A stretch of DNA of 64,000 nt from Motiliproteus sp. SC1-56 (GTDB lineage Bacteria > Pseudomonadota > Gammaproteobacteria > Pseudomonadales > Balneatricaceae), in NCBI RefSeq assembly GCF_017309075.1, contig NZ_JAEMGS010000003.1, forward strand, positions 62,001 to 126,000, read 5' to 3'. Below are positions 9,190 to 20,117 of the stretch, piece by piece (position 1 is the first letter of the stretch; each line of letters begins with the position of its first letter). The notes beneath the pieces were generated by a model. That model was not told the origin of the DNA. It worked only from the letters and a program-made list of their open reading frames with translations, and made no database searches. The translations under genes were made by a program, and so were the position numbers.

Positions 9190-9619
9190 CGATGCGCAGC
9201 AGGCGCCCCAGCACCCGCTTGTGTTCGGCCACCGGTCGTCCCGCAGGAAAGCAGAGGTCATTCCAGAACACCAGCTCCACTTCGATACGCCGGGCAACGG
9301 CATCCACCCAAAAATAGAAGTAGCAGCACGCCTGTTCATCAAGGCCTGCGCGTAGACTGTGAACGGTGCTGCGATTGGACGTTTCGATGAGTTGACGACG
9401 CGCGGAGAGGTTCAACGGCAGTTCCTGGTCCAGGTTAGCGCCGTTCATCCGCAGCACGACCGGGCGCTCGGTCATCTCCTGAATGACGTCGAGCACTCGA
9501 GGGGCCGCATCAATGGGTAAATCGATAATAAAGATTTCCGAGGCCTGGTCGTTCCAGGAGAGCACGATACGCCGCGCCACCGGCCAGACCCGCTCTACCA
9601 TCAGGTCGATCAGCTCCAT
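9083..9619 (-). CDS. Hypothetical protein of 178 residues
   Basis: I do not recognise this family. The protein looks soluble and mixed alpha/beta, with no signal peptide or membrane segment. It contains a C-C-Y-F-Y-F-W-V-D phrase near the middle and two further cysteines in the C-terminal phrase C-K-C-I-L. The start is the ATG at 9619, because GGAGG lies 5 bases upstream. A GTG four codons earlier (9631) has no comparable site. Its 3' end contains one copy of a 19-base direct repeat whose other copy lies just beyond the stop codon. Confidence 0.6.
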   Translation of the reverse strand: MELIDLMVERVWPVARRIVLSWNDQASEIFIIDLPIDAAPRVLDVIQEMTERPVVLRMNGANLDQELPLNLSARRQLIETSNRSTVHSLRAGLDEQACCYFYFWVDAVARRIEVELVFWNDLCFPAGRPVAEHKRVLGRLLRIAHRIRGDNPQCKCILSSEYNSEPRELLNSREVAIW

Positions 9620-9712
9620 GGCTGCCTCCACTGCGACGTCCCGGGTACTGCTCCCTAACTATAGACCCGCAGCGGCGAGCGGTGGCCCGAATCCGCGCTG
9701 AAAAAAACCGCT

Positions 9713-12700
9713 TCAGCGGGGCTGGACACCAACGCCATCTGCCTGGCTCCGTATCGGTTCCACCACGGGATCTTCCCAGGAGCCGTAGACCAGATAACGT
9801 ACCGTGGTGAACTTGCCCAGCTGTTCACCGATGACCTTCTCAATCAGAAACACGGCGCCGGCCACCTGCGGCGAAACCAGCAGCGCCGCCGCCAGGGGAA
9901 GGTTCTCCGACAGGGGCAGGGTTACCCGCACCTGCTGATTGAGGGTCTCCTCCACCAGGTTGACCGCCCCCTCCAGCGACATCTCGACAGACGGCCCCTC
10001 GATCCTTAACGGGCGTTCGGTCACCGCGGTTCCCAGGTTGAGCAGGTAGGCGCCTCGAATTCGATCGAAGGCCAACCCCCGCTGGTAAAGATCGGAGAAG
10101 TCCAAGCGCAGACGGCGGCTGATGGTTTCAAGATTGAGGATGCCGAACAGGCGCAGCAGGCCGCTGCCGCGTCCGGCCTTGAGGATACGGCCGTCCCGCA
10201 CATCCAGGGCCAGTTCACCGCTCAGCGAAGGCAGATTAAAGTTGGCCGGAGAGCCTCGCCACATCAGCTCCCCCGAAATTTTCGCCGTCTCGCTCTCCAT
10301 CAGCGGGGAGGCGCTGCCCCAGGCGGTCATCACCCGTCCGATATCTTTCGCCCGAACATCCAGCAGGGCACGGCTGTAGTGACCGCCTTCATCCCACGTC
10401 CACCAAAGCTCACCGCCCACATCGGCATGGCGTATCCGCCCCTCCTTCACCGCCACCCGGGCACCGTTGTCCTGGGGCTCGACCTGCAAGCGCCAACGAC
10501 CAAAGGGAGCCCCGTCGTAGGTGAGTTCGCCGATATCCAGGTAAAGGAGCGGCAGGCTGCTCGGGTCGGCCTCGGCCAGTGGATCGGTTTCGTCCAGGCC
10601 AGCCGCCGGCAACGACGCTGTTTCCGACTCATCCGGGGCTGGCACTGCCGGAACGTGCAGATAATCGAAGCGGACCGAGTAGGGGCTATCCCCCCGGGGA
10701 AGCCGCGCCACCCCTTTGGCGGCGGCGCCGTCAAGGCGCAACTCCCAGCCATCAGCCAACGGGGCCATATCCGCCTCTAACGCCCCGAAGTTCCGTTCGC
10801 CGACGGTGAACTCGTCGACCTTCAGGCGCCCCCCGCGCAGCAACGGCTCGGCGGGCGCACCGGGCTCACTGTCAGAGCCCGGCGCCTCGACGAGGAGACT
10901 GCGCACGAATGCCTGCCAGGGCATCAGCGCGGCCTGCGGCAGCGCCCCACGTATCCAGAGCCCGTCGACGCCGGCGGCGGGCGGCGCCTGGCCGACCCCC
11001 AGCACCACCTCGCCCCCTTTCAGGGAGCCGTTTTCCAACTCCAGCCGCGCCCGCAGCGCCTGACCATAGTCAACCTCCAGGCTGAGGGGCGACCTCCCCA
11101 GCCCAAGCCGCACTTCCAGAGGCTCTGCCGCCGAGGGCGGCTTCGCATAAGGCGCAGGCAGATTGGCACTGACGCCCTCAAGGTTCGATACCGCCGTCAG
11201 CAGCAGGCAAGACGCTCCGCCGGTGCAGATATCCAGGCTCGCCCGGTACGGCGTCTCACCCTCGAAGTGGCTGAGAATAGGCTGGCGCAGCCAGTGGTCG
11301 TTGAAGCCCTCCACTGGCAACGTGCCCGCCAGCTGCACCTGGGTTTTCTGGCCCTGCCCCTCGGGCCGGGTTTCGATACGCGCCTGTACCGGCCGCTCGA
11401 AAAAGAGCCCGTCGAGGTTCTCGGCACGAAAGCCGCCGCGAGTACTGTAGCCCAGGGAGCCCTTCAACTGGCTGAACTCAAGCGCCAGCGACGGCGACCA
11501 GAGTCGCCCCTCGGCCAGCGCCGTGGAGACATCGACGACGGGCTGCGCCTCCCCCTTCAGGTCCACGGCCAGGGACAACGCCGTCTCCGCCCGCCCCTGC
11601 CACTGCCAGGGTTCAAGGGCATCGCCAAGCAGCGTTTGCAGGGGTGACTCCAGCAGCACCCGGCGCCCGTCCGCCGCCGGTCCCTGGAAACCGGCACTCA
11701 CCCCCAGGACGGTGGACCCGGGCTGGAGCCGGACCCGCGCCCCGGTCACCAGGGTCTCCTCGAATACCCGCCCCCGCTCCACCACCGCTTCGACGCCCCG
11801 GTCCTTGACCATGACCCGACCGCTTGCCTCGGTCAGCGCAGGCCAACGAGGCTGGTACGCCAGGTCGACCCCGTCTACGTCGAAAAACATCTGCACCGTG
11901 CGCTCCCCATGCCCAGAACGCAGGGGCCCGTGAAAAAGAAAGCCACCGCCCTCTACCCGGCCCTGGGTAATGGCGCTGCCCAGCCAACGGCGAAGAGACT
12001 CCGGGACCCCTTTAACCGGCACGAACTGGGATACCTGCTCAGCGCGTCCCCCTTCAACCCCAATCATCAGCGTCAAGCCCCCCGCGGCCTCCCGGGAAAA
12101 CGGAGCCTGCAGCGCGAAGCGCCCATACCCTTTGAGCCCCTGGCCGACCACCTGCAGCAGCTCGCTCTCCACGCGGGCCTGCTCGCGGCTGACGTGCCAG
12201 CTCACCCGCCCCCGGGCCTTGTCGAACTGCCAGGTATCGGCGAACAATCCCGGAAAACCGAGGCTGAGCGCTGCGGTGTCCAGGTCCACGCTACCGCCGC
12301 GCCCCTCGAGCCGCAGCAGGCCGTTCACCCCCGCCACCGCCGGCGCCCCTTTCCAGGCACCAACGGCCACCTGCTCAAGGTCTGCCCGCATGCGGATCCC
12401 CTCGGGCAGTTGCCCGCGCTCGAGGGGCAGGCGCAACCAGGGCCGATGGAGGGCGCCCGCGGGACTCAGCTCCGCGAGCGCCGCCTTGACCCGGGCGGGT
12501 ACAGCCGGCACGGTGCCTGCCAGCTTGGCAGCCGCCGCCAGCTCAAGGCGCGGCGCACTGACCGTCAACTGCTGTTCGGCCCGGGCGAGTCGCAACGCAG
12601 CCAGCGGTAAAGCCTGGCCGCCCAGCGCGCCCTCGATCCCGTGCAGCTGCAGGCGCCAGTGGTCGGCGGCCTCTGCCTCCAGAAAAACGTCCGCCTGCAA

Positions 12701-13582
12701 GGCCTGCAGGGGCGCCTCTCCCAGGTGCTCGGGCCAATCCAGCTCGTCCAGACGCAGCTGCCCTTGGACGCGGCGCAACGCCCCGGCCTGCCACCGCCCC
12801 CAGAGTTCCGCGCCACCGCTCAGCCGTTGCGTACGGGGCCAGGCCCTGGGCAGCAGCGGGTTGAGCGCGGCCTGTTGCAATGCATCGAGGCGAAGATAAA
12901 AATCACCGGCGAACCGGGGTTCCAGCGGCGTACCTCTGGTATGGGCCTTGAACTCCAGCGCCGGCCCCTCCGCTTGCGCCAGGCGGGCGACGATACGGTG
13001 CTCGAGCAGCCCTTTTTCAAGCCCCAGGGTCACCGCCCAGGGCGCCAGCCTGCCACTCTCGGCAACAGGCGTCAGCCGGGCGTCCCGCACCTGTATATGC
13101 TCCTGCAGCCAGAGCGTCTCCAGCAGGGCCTCCCAGTCCAGCGCCCGGTCGGGCTCCTCGGTGCGTCGCCAGGTGGAGGCCAGTTGCCAGCCGCCCCCGG
13201 CCTGCTGGTAAACGTCCAGCTCCGGCGCATCGAGCAGCAGGTAGTGCAGCACCGGCCTGAGGTGCAAGAGAGACGCCAGCAGATCTAATTCCAGGGTCAA
13301 TTCCCGGAGCCGCAGCAGGGGTTCCCCCGCCCGGGTCTCGACTCGCACGCCCCGGGCCTGCAGCCGCGGCCGCAGCCCGGTCCAGGCGCCGTCCAGGGAT
13401 GCCAGGGTTACCGGGTGGCCGATAGCCCCGCTCAGCACCTGCTCGACCCGGGCCTGTTGCGGCGACAGATTGGCCATCAGCCAGCGGCCGCCAGTGGCCA
13501 GCAGGGCGGTCAATACGAGCAGAAAAATACCGAGGTAGAGAAGGGGGCGGCGGAGGGCGCTAAGCGAACGAGCGAAGATCAT
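9713..13582 (-). CDS. yhdP: YhdP, AsmA-like envelope phospholipid-transport protein
   Basis: YhdP is one of the large AsmA-like bridge proteins (with TamB and YdbH) thought to move phospholipids across the periplasm to the outer membrane. The 1289-residue protein has a single N-terminal membrane anchor (about residues 12-32), a very long repetitive beta-strand body and a C-terminal AsmA-like domain. The length matches the family (about 1260-1300). It begins 9 bases after the rng stop on the same strand, as in related genomes. Confidence 0.93.
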   Translation of the reverse strand: MIFARSLSALRRPLLYLGIFLLVLTALLATGGRWLMANLSPQQARVEQVLSGAIGHPVTLASLDGAWTGLRPRLQARGVRVETRAGEPLLRLRELTLELDLLASLLHLRPVLHYLLLDAPELDVYQQAGGGWQLASTWRRTEEPDRALDWEALLETLWLQEHIQVRDARLTPVAESGRLAPWAVTLGLEKGLLEHRIVARLAQAEGPALEFKAHTRGTPLEPRFAGDFYLRLDALQQAALNPLLPRAWPRTQRLSGGAELWGRWQAGALRRVQGQLRLDELDWPEHLGEAPLQALQADVFLEAEAADHWRLQLHGIEGALGGQALPLAALRLARAEQQLTVSAPRLELAAAAKLAGTVPAVPARVKAALAELSPAGALHRPWLRLPLERGQLPEGIRMRADLEQVAVGAWKGAPAVAGVNGLLRLEGRGGSVDLDTAALSLGFPGLFADTWQFDKARGRVSWHVSREQARVESELLQVVGQGLKGYGRFALQAPFSREAAGGLTLMIGVEGGRAEQVSQFVPVKGVPESLRRWLGSAITQGRVEGGGFLFHGPLRSGHGERTVQMFFDVDGVDLAYQPRWPALTEASGRVMVKDRGVEAVVERGRVFEETLVTGARVRLQPGSTVLGVSAGFQGPAADGRRVLLESPLQTLLGDALEPWQWQGRAETALSLAVDLKGEAQPVVDVSTALAEGRLWSPSLALEFSQLKGSLGYSTRGGFRAENLDGLFFERPVQARIETRPEGQGQKTQVQLAGTLPVEGFNDHWLRQPILSHFEGETPYRASLDICTGGASCLLLTAVSNLEGVSANLPAPYAKPPSAAEPLEVRLGLGRSPLSLEVDYGQALRARLELENGSLKGGEVVLGVGQAPPAAGVDGLWIRGALPQAALMPWQAFVRSLLVEAPGSDSEPGAPAEPLLRGGRLKVDEFTVGERNFGALEADMAPLADGWELRLDGAAAKGVARLPRGDSPYSVRFDYLHVPAVPAPDESETASLPAAGLDETDPLAEADPSSLPLLYLDIGELTYDGAPFGRWRLQVEPQDNGARVAVKEGRIRHADVGGELWWTWDEGGHYSRALLDVRAKDIGRVMTAWGSASPLMESETAKISGELMWRGSPANFNLPSLSGELALDVRDGRILKAGRGSGLLRLFGILNLETISRRLRLDFSDLYQRGLAFDRIRGAYLLNLGTAVTERPLRIEGPSVEMSLEGAVNLVEETLNQQVRVTLPLSENLPLAAALLVSPQVAGAVFLIEKVIGEQLGKFTTVRYLVYGSWEDPVVEPIRSQADGVGVQPR

Positions 13583-13590
13583 CCCCGTGC

Positions 13591-15066
13591 CTAGCGCAGA
13601 ACCACGTCAAACTGTTCCGGCGTGTAGTGGGGCTCCACCTGGAAGCGCACGGTCTTGCCGATAAACTCCTCAAGATCCGCCACCCGGTCAGACTCCTCGT
13701 CCAGCAGTCGGTCCACCACCGACTGCGCGGCCAGCACCAGGTAGGTATCGGTGTTGTAGGCCCGCGCCTCGCGGAGGATCTCCCGGAAAATCTCGTAGCA
13801 GACCGTCTCCGGCGTCTTGATGCTGCCCCGCCCCTGGCACTGGGGACAGGGCTCGCACAACAACTGCTCCAGGCTCTCGCGGGTACGCTTGCGGGTCATC
13901 TCCACCAGTCCCAGGTCGGAAACCCCGGTCACCTTGGACTTCACATGGTCCTTCTCCAGCCCCCGCTCCAGGGTGCGCAGCACCTGGCGCCGGTGCTCGG
14001 GATCCTCCATGTCGATGAAGTCGATGATGATGATGCCGCCCAGGTTACGCAGCCGTAGCTGGCGGCTGATGGAGGTAGCCGCTTCCAGGTTGGTCTTGAA
14101 GATGGTCTCTTCCAGGTTGCGGTGGCCCACGTAGGCGCCCGTGTTGACGTCCACGGTGGTCATCGCCTCGGTCTGGTCGAAGATCACGTAGCCGCCCGAC
14201 TTGAGCTCCACCTTGCGCCCCAGCCCCTTTTGGATCTCCTCTTCCACGTTGTAGAGGTCGAAGATGGGGCGTTCGCCCGGGTAGTACTCAAGGCGGTCGG
14301 TGATCTCGGGCACCAGGCTGGAGACGAACTCGCTGGCGGCCTGAAAGGTCTCCCGGGAGTCGATGCGTACCCGCTCCACTTCCGGGTAGGCCATGTCGCG
14401 CAGGGTGCGCATGTGCAGCGGCAGATCCTCGTAGATCACCTGGGGGGCCTTGGCGGTCTTCATCCGCTCCTGGACCCGGCCCCACATACGGACCAGGAAG
14501 GTGATGTCGCTCCGGATCTCACGGGCATCGACCCCTTCGGAGACAGTGCGCAGGATAAAGCCGCCGCCGAGATTCTCGTCCTCGGCCAGAGCCTGGGCCA
14601 CCACCTCGCGCAGGCGCAGCCGCTCCTCCTCGCCCTCGATCCGCTGGGAGATACCGATATGATCACTCTCGGGCATGAAGACCAGGTAACGGGACGGAAT
14701 CGAGAGGTGGGTAGTCAGGCGCGCCCCCTTGGTACCGATGGGGTCCTTGGTGACCTGAACCACCAGCGACTGCCCTTCACGCAGCAGGGTGGCGATGCCG
14801 GGCTCGGGGGCGGTGCGCTCCTCGCCGGCCGCGACGCCATTGGGCAGCAGGTCCGCCACATGGATAAACGCCGCCCGCTCAAGGCCGATATCGACGAAGG
14901 CGGCCTGCATGCCCGGCAGCACCCGCACCACCTTGCCCTTGTAGATATTGCCGACGATCCCCTTTTTATCCACCCGCTCGATGTAGACCTCTTGCAGCAT
15001 GCCGTTCTCGATCACGGCCACCCGGGTCTCCATGGGGGTGAAATTGATCAGGATTTCCTCGCCCAT
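13591..15066 (-). CDS. rng: Ribonuclease G
   Basis: RNase G is the short homologue of RNase E. It matures the 5' end of 16S rRNA and cleaves some mRNAs. The 491-residue protein has an S1 RNA-binding domain (about 35-130), the catalytic aspartates expected at Asp306 (T-V-D-V-N-T-G) and Asp349 (I-I-I-D-F-I-D-M), and a cysteine cluster at 404, 407 and 410 that forms the zinc-link region. There is no RNase E-like scaffold tail. The gene lies 27 bases after maf. Confidence 0.97.
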   Translation of the reverse strand: MGEEILINFTPMETRVAVIENGMLQEVYIERVDKKGIVGNIYKGKVVRVLPGMQAAFVDIGLERAAFIHVADLLPNGVAAGEERTAPEPGIATLLREGQSLVVQVTKDPIGTKGARLTTHLSIPSRYLVFMPESDHIGISQRIEGEEERLRLREVVAQALAEDENLGGGFILRTVSEGVDAREIRSDITFLVRMWGRVQERMKTAKAPQVIYEDLPLHMRTLRDMAYPEVERVRIDSRETFQAASEFVSSLVPEITDRLEYYPGERPIFDLYNVEEEIQKGLGRKVELKSGGYVIFDQTEAMTTVDVNTGAYVGHRNLEETIFKTNLEAATSISRQLRLRNLGGIIIIDFIDMEDPEHRRQVLRTLERGLEKDHVKSKVTGVSDLGLVEMTRKRTRESLEQLLCEPCPQCQGRGSIKTPETVCYEIFREILREARAYNTDTYLVLAAQSVVDRLLDEESDRVADLEEFIGKTVRFQVEPHYTPEQFDVVLR

Positions 15067-15093
15067 ACTACTGCTTCCTTTTTCAGTCCTTTT

Positions 15094-15672
15094 TCAGTCC
15101 TGTTGCCAGAGCGGAATGCCGAAGGCCGTCAACAGGGATGCGGTCTCGCTGAGCGGCAACCCCACCACCGCCGAATAACTGCCCTCGATGCGATCGACGA
15201 ATACCGCCCCCAGCCCCTGGATGCCGTAGGCGCCGGCCTTGTCTGCCGGCTCACCGGTGTGCCAATAACGACGGCATTCGACCTCCGTCAGCTCGCGAAA
15301 ATGCACCTCGGTGACGACCGTTCGGATCTCAGTGCGGTCTGCCCGCACCAGAGCGATGCCGGTGACCACTTGGTGACTGCTGCCGGAGAGGCGCATCAAC
15401 ATCGCCACGGCTTCGGCCTCATCCGCCGGCTTGCCCAGAATGGCGCCGTCGCAGACGACGGTGGTGTCGCTGCCCAGCACCGTCGCCGAGGGCCTCAGGG
15501 CCAATCCCGCGCGGGCCTTGTCCTGCGCCAGGCGCTCGACGTAGTCAGCAGGCGCCTCTGCGGGCAACGCTGTTTCGTCGACCTCCACCTTCAGGGTATC
15601 AAAAGGGACGCCGATCTGTTGCAGCAACTCGCGCCGGCGCGGCGACTGCGACGCCAGCACCAGCGGGCTCAT
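15094..15672 (-). CDS. maf: Maf-family nucleotide pyrophosphatase
   Basis: Maf proteins hydrolyse non-canonical or regulatory nucleoside triphosphates (dTTP/UTP type in this branch). The 192-residue sequence begins [14 protein letters not shown], the family signature, and has the later motifs G-S-D-T-T-V-V and [10 protein letters not shown]. The ATG at 15672 overlaps the mreD stop by one base (TGATG). A longer in-frame extension upstream would run inside mreD and is not used. Confidence 0.95.
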   Translation of the reverse strand: MSPLVLASQSPRRRELLQQIGVPFDTLKVEVDETALPAEAPADYVERLAQDKARAGLALRPSATVLGSDTTVVCDGAILGKPADEAEAVAMLMRLSGSSHQVVTGIALVRADRTEIRTVVTEVHFRELTEVECRRYWHTGEPADKAGAYGIQGLGAVFVDRIEGSYSAVVGLPLSETASLLTAFGIPLWQQD

Positions 15673-16160
15673 CAGCGCACCCCCAGGGCGCGACGCAGGC
15701 CCCGCAGCACAACGAACACCCAGGGCCAGAGCACGGCACTGACCAGCGCCGGGAGCAGGAAGGCCAGCGAATCGGAGCCGGTACCTGCCAGCTCCTGAGC
15801 CCACTGCAGCAGTATCTGGTGAATACCCACGAGCACCAACACCAGCAGCGCCTGCTGCGGCAGCGGAAACATGCGCATGCGCCGGTGCAGCTTGATCACG
15901 ATAAAGGCCATCAGCGCCAGCGAGAAGGCATGGATGCCCAGCAGGCTGCCTTGCAGAATATCCAGCAGCAGGCCGATGACCCAGCCGTACCAGGGACCGA
16001 CCCGGTGGGGCAGCGCCAGGGCCCAGTAGATCAACGTCAAGCCCACCCATTCCGGGCGCGCCCAGACAAAAAGCTCCGGCATGGGCAGAGCGCTGAGCAT
16101 CAGCGCGAACAGAAAGCTGAGCAGAATCACCCAGCCGCCGCGGGCAGGTGGTGTCACCAT
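15672..16160 (-). CDS. mreD: Rod shape-determining protein MreD
   Basis: MreD is the small polytopic membrane partner of MreC in the elongasome that guides side-wall peptidoglycan synthesis. The 162-residue protein has about five hydrophobic segments and the conserved phrase [12 protein letters not shown]. It overlaps both neighbours by one base (TGATG at each end), consistent with coupled translation of mreC, mreD and maf. Confidence 0.95.
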   Translation of the reverse strand: MVTPPARGGWVILLSFLFALMLSALPMPELFVWARPEWVGLTLIYWALALPHRVGPWYGWVIGLLLDILQGSLLGIHAFSLALMAFIVIKLHRRMRMFPLPQQALLVLVLVGIHQILLQWAQELAGTGSDSLAFLLPALVSAVLWPWVFVVLRGLRRALGVR

Positions 16161-17011
16161 CAGCGCCCCCCTCCTACTTCAGACGGGTACTCCTGACCCT
16201 GGCGGAAGACCAGCAGCACGTGGCGGCTGGTGCTGAGTCGGGCAGTGGGCTCGGCCTTGACCAGGGCAAACGGGCGCCCGGGATCATGCTCGATTTCGGT
16301 AATGCGCCCCACCGGGTATCCCGAGGGGAAGCGCTGTCCCAGCCCCGAGCTGACCAGCAGGTCGCCCACCTCGATATCCGCGGTGTCGGGCACATTATCC
16401 AGGGTCAGCTCCCGCGGGTCGCCGTTGCCCAGCAGCAGGGTCCGAAACCCGCTGCGGACCACCTGTACGGGCACCGCGTGCTGGGTATCGGTGATCAGCA
16501 GAACACGGGCGGTGTAGGGGCCCACCTCCATTACCTGGCCCATGACGCCGCCGGCGTCCAGTACCGGCTGTCCCAGGTAAACGGAGTCGCGCAGGCCTTT
16601 GTTAATGGTGATTTGGTGCAGGAAGGGGTCAGGGTTGACCCCGATCAGCTCGGCCATGATCACCCGGTCATCGAGGGTCTGGGAGGCGTTAAGGAGGCTG
16701 CGCAGATAGGCGTTTTCGTTGCTCAGCGCTTCCAGGCGCTGCAGCTTGCGGGCGAGCATCAGCATGTCGGCCCGCAGGCGGTCGTTTTCAGCCTGCAGCT
16801 CACCCCGGTCAGCCAGCAGCTTGTCGGCGGTGCCCCACACCCGGGTGGGGGCGTCCACCAGCCACTCGACGGGCGTCACCGCCAGGCGCAGATAGCCCCG
16901 GTAGTGGTCCATGGCCGGCCAGTAAAGGTCCGCCGCCATGAGCGCGAAGGAGAGCAGGCAGACGATCAGCAGGCCGGCACGGGGGGACTCGCCCCTGAAG
17001 ATCGTTTTAAT
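16160..17011 (-). CDS. mreC: Rod shape-determining protein MreC, apparent ATT start
   Basis: MreC is the bitopic periplasmic scaffold that links MreB to the cell-wall synthases PBP2/RodA. The first ATG in frame (16939) would begin inside the membrane segment and delete the cytoplasmic N-terminus. Reading upstream, the frame gives [16 protein letters not shown], very like other MreC N-termini, and begins at ATT (17011-17009) with AGGAGG seven bases before it. No ATG, GTG or TTG exists between that ATT and the in-frame stop 14 codons upstream. With the ATT start the product is 283 residues, a normal MreC length: one membrane helix (about 14-32), a coiled coil (about 70-115), then the beta domain. 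Confidence 0.9.
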   Translation of the reverse strand: MKTIFRGESPRAGLLIVCLLSFALMAADLYWPAMDHYRGYLRLAVTPVEWLVDAPTRVWGTADKLLADRGELQAENDRLRADMLMLARKLQRLEALSNENAYLRSLLNASQTLDDRVIMAELIGVNPDPFLHQITINKGLRDSVYLGQPVLDAGGVMGQVMEVGPYTARVLLITDTQHAVPVQVVRSGFRTLLLGNGDPRELTLDNVPDTADIEVGDLLVSSGLGQRFPSGYPVGRITEIEHDPGRPFALVKAEPTARLSTSRHVLLVFRQGQEYPSEVGGGR

Positions 17012-17072
17012 ACCGCGCCCTCCTGACTCCGGCCGACACCCTCCCGGTGGTCACGCCCATGACTGCTCCCGT

Positions 17073-18122
<1,050 letters not shown>

Positions 18123-18166
18123 CTACTTGGTGACTAGAACAGTGGCATGATGCAATTAAACGGCTA

Positions 18167-18195
18167 ACTCTAGCAATGGCGTAGTTTTTCAGCAA
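18167..18195 (-). promoter_or_regulatory. Predicted sigma-70 promoter for mreB operon
   Basis: On the minus strand a TTGCTG -35 box (18195-18190) is followed after exactly 17 bases by a TAGAGT -10 box (18172-18167), about 57 bases before the mreB ATG. It is back to back with the gatC promoter. Confidence 0.65.
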
Positions 18196-18215
18196 GAGGC
18201 AAATGGCCTTCGGGT

Positions 18216-18244
18216 TTGCCCTGTCTGGGCGCTGCCTTTATTAT
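18216..18244 (+). promoter_or_regulatory. Predicted sigma-70 promoter for gatCAB
   Basis: TTGCCC (18216-18221) and TATTAT (18239-18244) are separated by 17 bases and end 41 bases before the gatC ATG. This argues against any longer gatC start, since a start at 18216 would lie in the -35 box. Confidence 0.65.
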
Positions 18245-18284
18245 TGCGGGCGACTCAAACCGCTTTATTGACCAGGATCAACCT

Positions 18285-18572
18285 ATGTCTCTCGACTCCA
18301 ACGATGTGCGGAAGATCGCCCATCTGGCTCGGCTGCAAATCAACGACGCCGATATTCCTGAATACGCAGAGAATCTCTCCAATATCCTCGACCTGGTGGA
18401 CCAGATGCAGGCCGTGGACACCGCCGCCGTCGAGCCCATGGCCAACCCCCTGGACGCCTTCCAGCGGCTGCGCGCCGACGAGGTAACCGAAGCCGACCAG
18501 CGCGACCACCTGCAGACGGTGGCCCCGGCGGTCGAGCAGGGGCTGTTCCAGGTACCCAAAGTCATCGAGTAA
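18285..18572 (+). CDS. gatC: Asp-tRNA(Asn)/Glu-tRNA(Gln) amidotransferase subunit C
   Basis: GatC is the small belt-like subunit that holds GatA and GatB together in the enzyme converting misacylated Glu-tRNA(Gln) and/or Asp-tRNA(Asn). The 95-residue protein has the family pattern [10 protein letters not shown] near its start and [11 protein letters not shown] in the second half. The ATG at 18285 gives the normal N-terminus and lies just past a predicted promoter. Confidence 0.95.
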   Translation: MSLDSNDVRKIAHLARLQINDADIPEYAENLSNILDLVDQMQAVDTAAVEPMANPLDAFQRLRADEVTEADQRDHLQTVAPAVEQGLFQVPKVIE

Positions 18573-18652
18573 GGGCGGCCGCGCGCCGACCGTTCGCGTC
18601 ATCGATTCCAAGGCATCTCTTTCAAGGGATCTTTTCCAAGGAAAGCCACGTC

Positions 18653-20113
18653 ATGTTCAACAAGACCCTCGCCGAGCTGGCCCGGGGCCTGGCCAAGGGC
18701 GATTTCAGCAGCGTCGAGCTGACTGAAGCCCTGCTGACCCGCATCAAGACCCAGGACAGCCGTTACAACAGTTTTATCAGCGTCACCGAGGCCGAAGCCC
18801 TGGCCCAGGCCCGCACCGCCGACACCCGCCGCGCCGCCGGCGACGCCGGCCCCTTCACCGGCCTGCCCATCGCCCACAAGGACATCTTCTGCACCCGGGG
18901 CGTGCGCACCAGCTGCGGCTCGAAGATGCTGGACAACTTCGTCTCCCCCTACGACGCCACCGTGGTCGAGCGCTTCAACGCCGCCGGCGCGGTGATGCTG
19001 GGCAAGACCAACATGGACGAGTTCGCCATGGGCTCCTCCAACGAGTCCAGTTTCTACGGCCCGGCCCGAAACCCCTGGAATACCGACTGCGTCCCCGGCG
19101 GCTCCTCCGGCGGCTCCGCGGCGGCGGTGGCGGCGCGCCTGGCCCCGGCGGCCACCGGCACCGACACCGGCGGCTCCATTCGCCAGCCCGCGGCCCTGTG
19201 CGGCATCACCGGCCTCAAGCCCACCTACGGCCGGGTCTCGCGCTACGGCATGATCGCCTTCGCCAGCTCCCTGGACCAGGGCGGCCCCATGACCCGCACC
19301 GCCGAGGACGCCGCCCTGATGCTCAACGTCATGGCCGGCTTCGACCCCAAGGACTCCACCAGCATCGAACGCGAGGTGCCCGATTACACCGCGACCCTGG
19401 AGCAACCCCTTGACGGCCTGCGCATCGGCCTGCCCAAGGAGTACTTCAGCAGCGATCTGGATTCGGCCATCGCCGAGCAGGTGCAGGCCGCGATCAAGGA
19501 GTTCGAGACCCTGGGCGCCACGGTCAAGGAGATCAGCCTGCCCAACACGGCCACGGCGATCCCCGCCTACTACATCATCGCCCCGGCCGAGGCCTCCTCC
19601 AACCTGTCCCGCTTCGACGGCGTGCGCTACGGCTACCGCTGCGACAGCCCGGTAGATCTGGAGGATCTTTACAAGCGTTCCCGCGGCGAAGGCTTCGGCC
19701 CCGAGGTAAAGCGGCGCATCATGGTGGGCACCTACGCCCTCTCCGAAGGCTTCTACGACGCCTACTACAAGAAGGCGCAGCAGATCCGCCGCCTGATCCA
19801 GCAGGATTTCATCAAGGCCTTCGAGGAGGTGGACGTGATCATGGGGCCGACCACCCCCCACCCCGCCTTCAAGCTGGGGGAGAAGACCAGCGACCCGGTG
19901 GCCATGTACCTGGAAGACATCTACACCATCGCCGTCAACCTGGCGGGCCTGCCCGGCATGTCGATTCCCTGCGGCCAGACCCACGGCCTGCCGGTGGGAC
20001 TGCAGCTGATCGGCGGCTACTTCAGCGAGGCGCGCCTGCTCAACATCGCCCACCGTTTCCAACAGGCGACCGACTGGCATCAACAGGCCCCCCAGGGCCT
20101 AGCGGAGGAATAA
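18653..20113 (+). CDS. gatA: Asp-tRNA(Asn)/Glu-tRNA(Gln) amidotransferase subunit A
   Basis: GatA is the glutaminase subunit. It releases ammonia from glutamine and channels it to GatB. The 486-residue amidase-signature protein shows the Ser-cisSer-Lys triad: Lys76 (I-A-H-K-D-I-F), Ser151 (G-G-S-S-G-G-S-A-A) and Ser175 ([10 protein letters not shown]). It lies 80 bases after gatC and 4 bases before gatB. Codon use is extremely biased toward C/G-ending codons, as expected for a well-expressed gene in this genome. Confidence 0.98.
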   Translation: MFNKTLAELARGLAKGDFSSVELTEALLTRIKTQDSRYNSFISVTEAEALAQARTADTRRAAGDAGPFTGLPIAHKDIFCTRGVRTSCGSKMLDNFVSPYDATVVERFNAAGAVMLGKTNMDEFAMGSSNESSFYGPARNPWNTDCVPGGSSGGSAAAVAARLAPAATGTDTGGSIRQPAALCGITGLKPTYGRVSRYGMIAFASSLDQGGPMTRTAEDAALMLNVMAGFDPKDSTSIEREVPDYTATLEQPLDGLRIGLPKEYFSSDLDSAIAEQVQAAIKEFETLGATVKEISLPNTATAIPAYYIIAPAEASSNLSRFDGVRYGYRCDSPVDLEDLYKRSRGEGFGPEVKRRIMVGTYALSEGFYDAYYKKAQQIRRLIQQDFIKAFEEVDVIMGPTTPHPAFKLGEKTSDPVAMYLEDIYTIAVNLAGLPGMSIPCGQTHGLPVGLQLIGGYFSEARLLNIAHRFQQATDWHQQAPQGLAEE

Positions 20114-20117
20114 CAGC

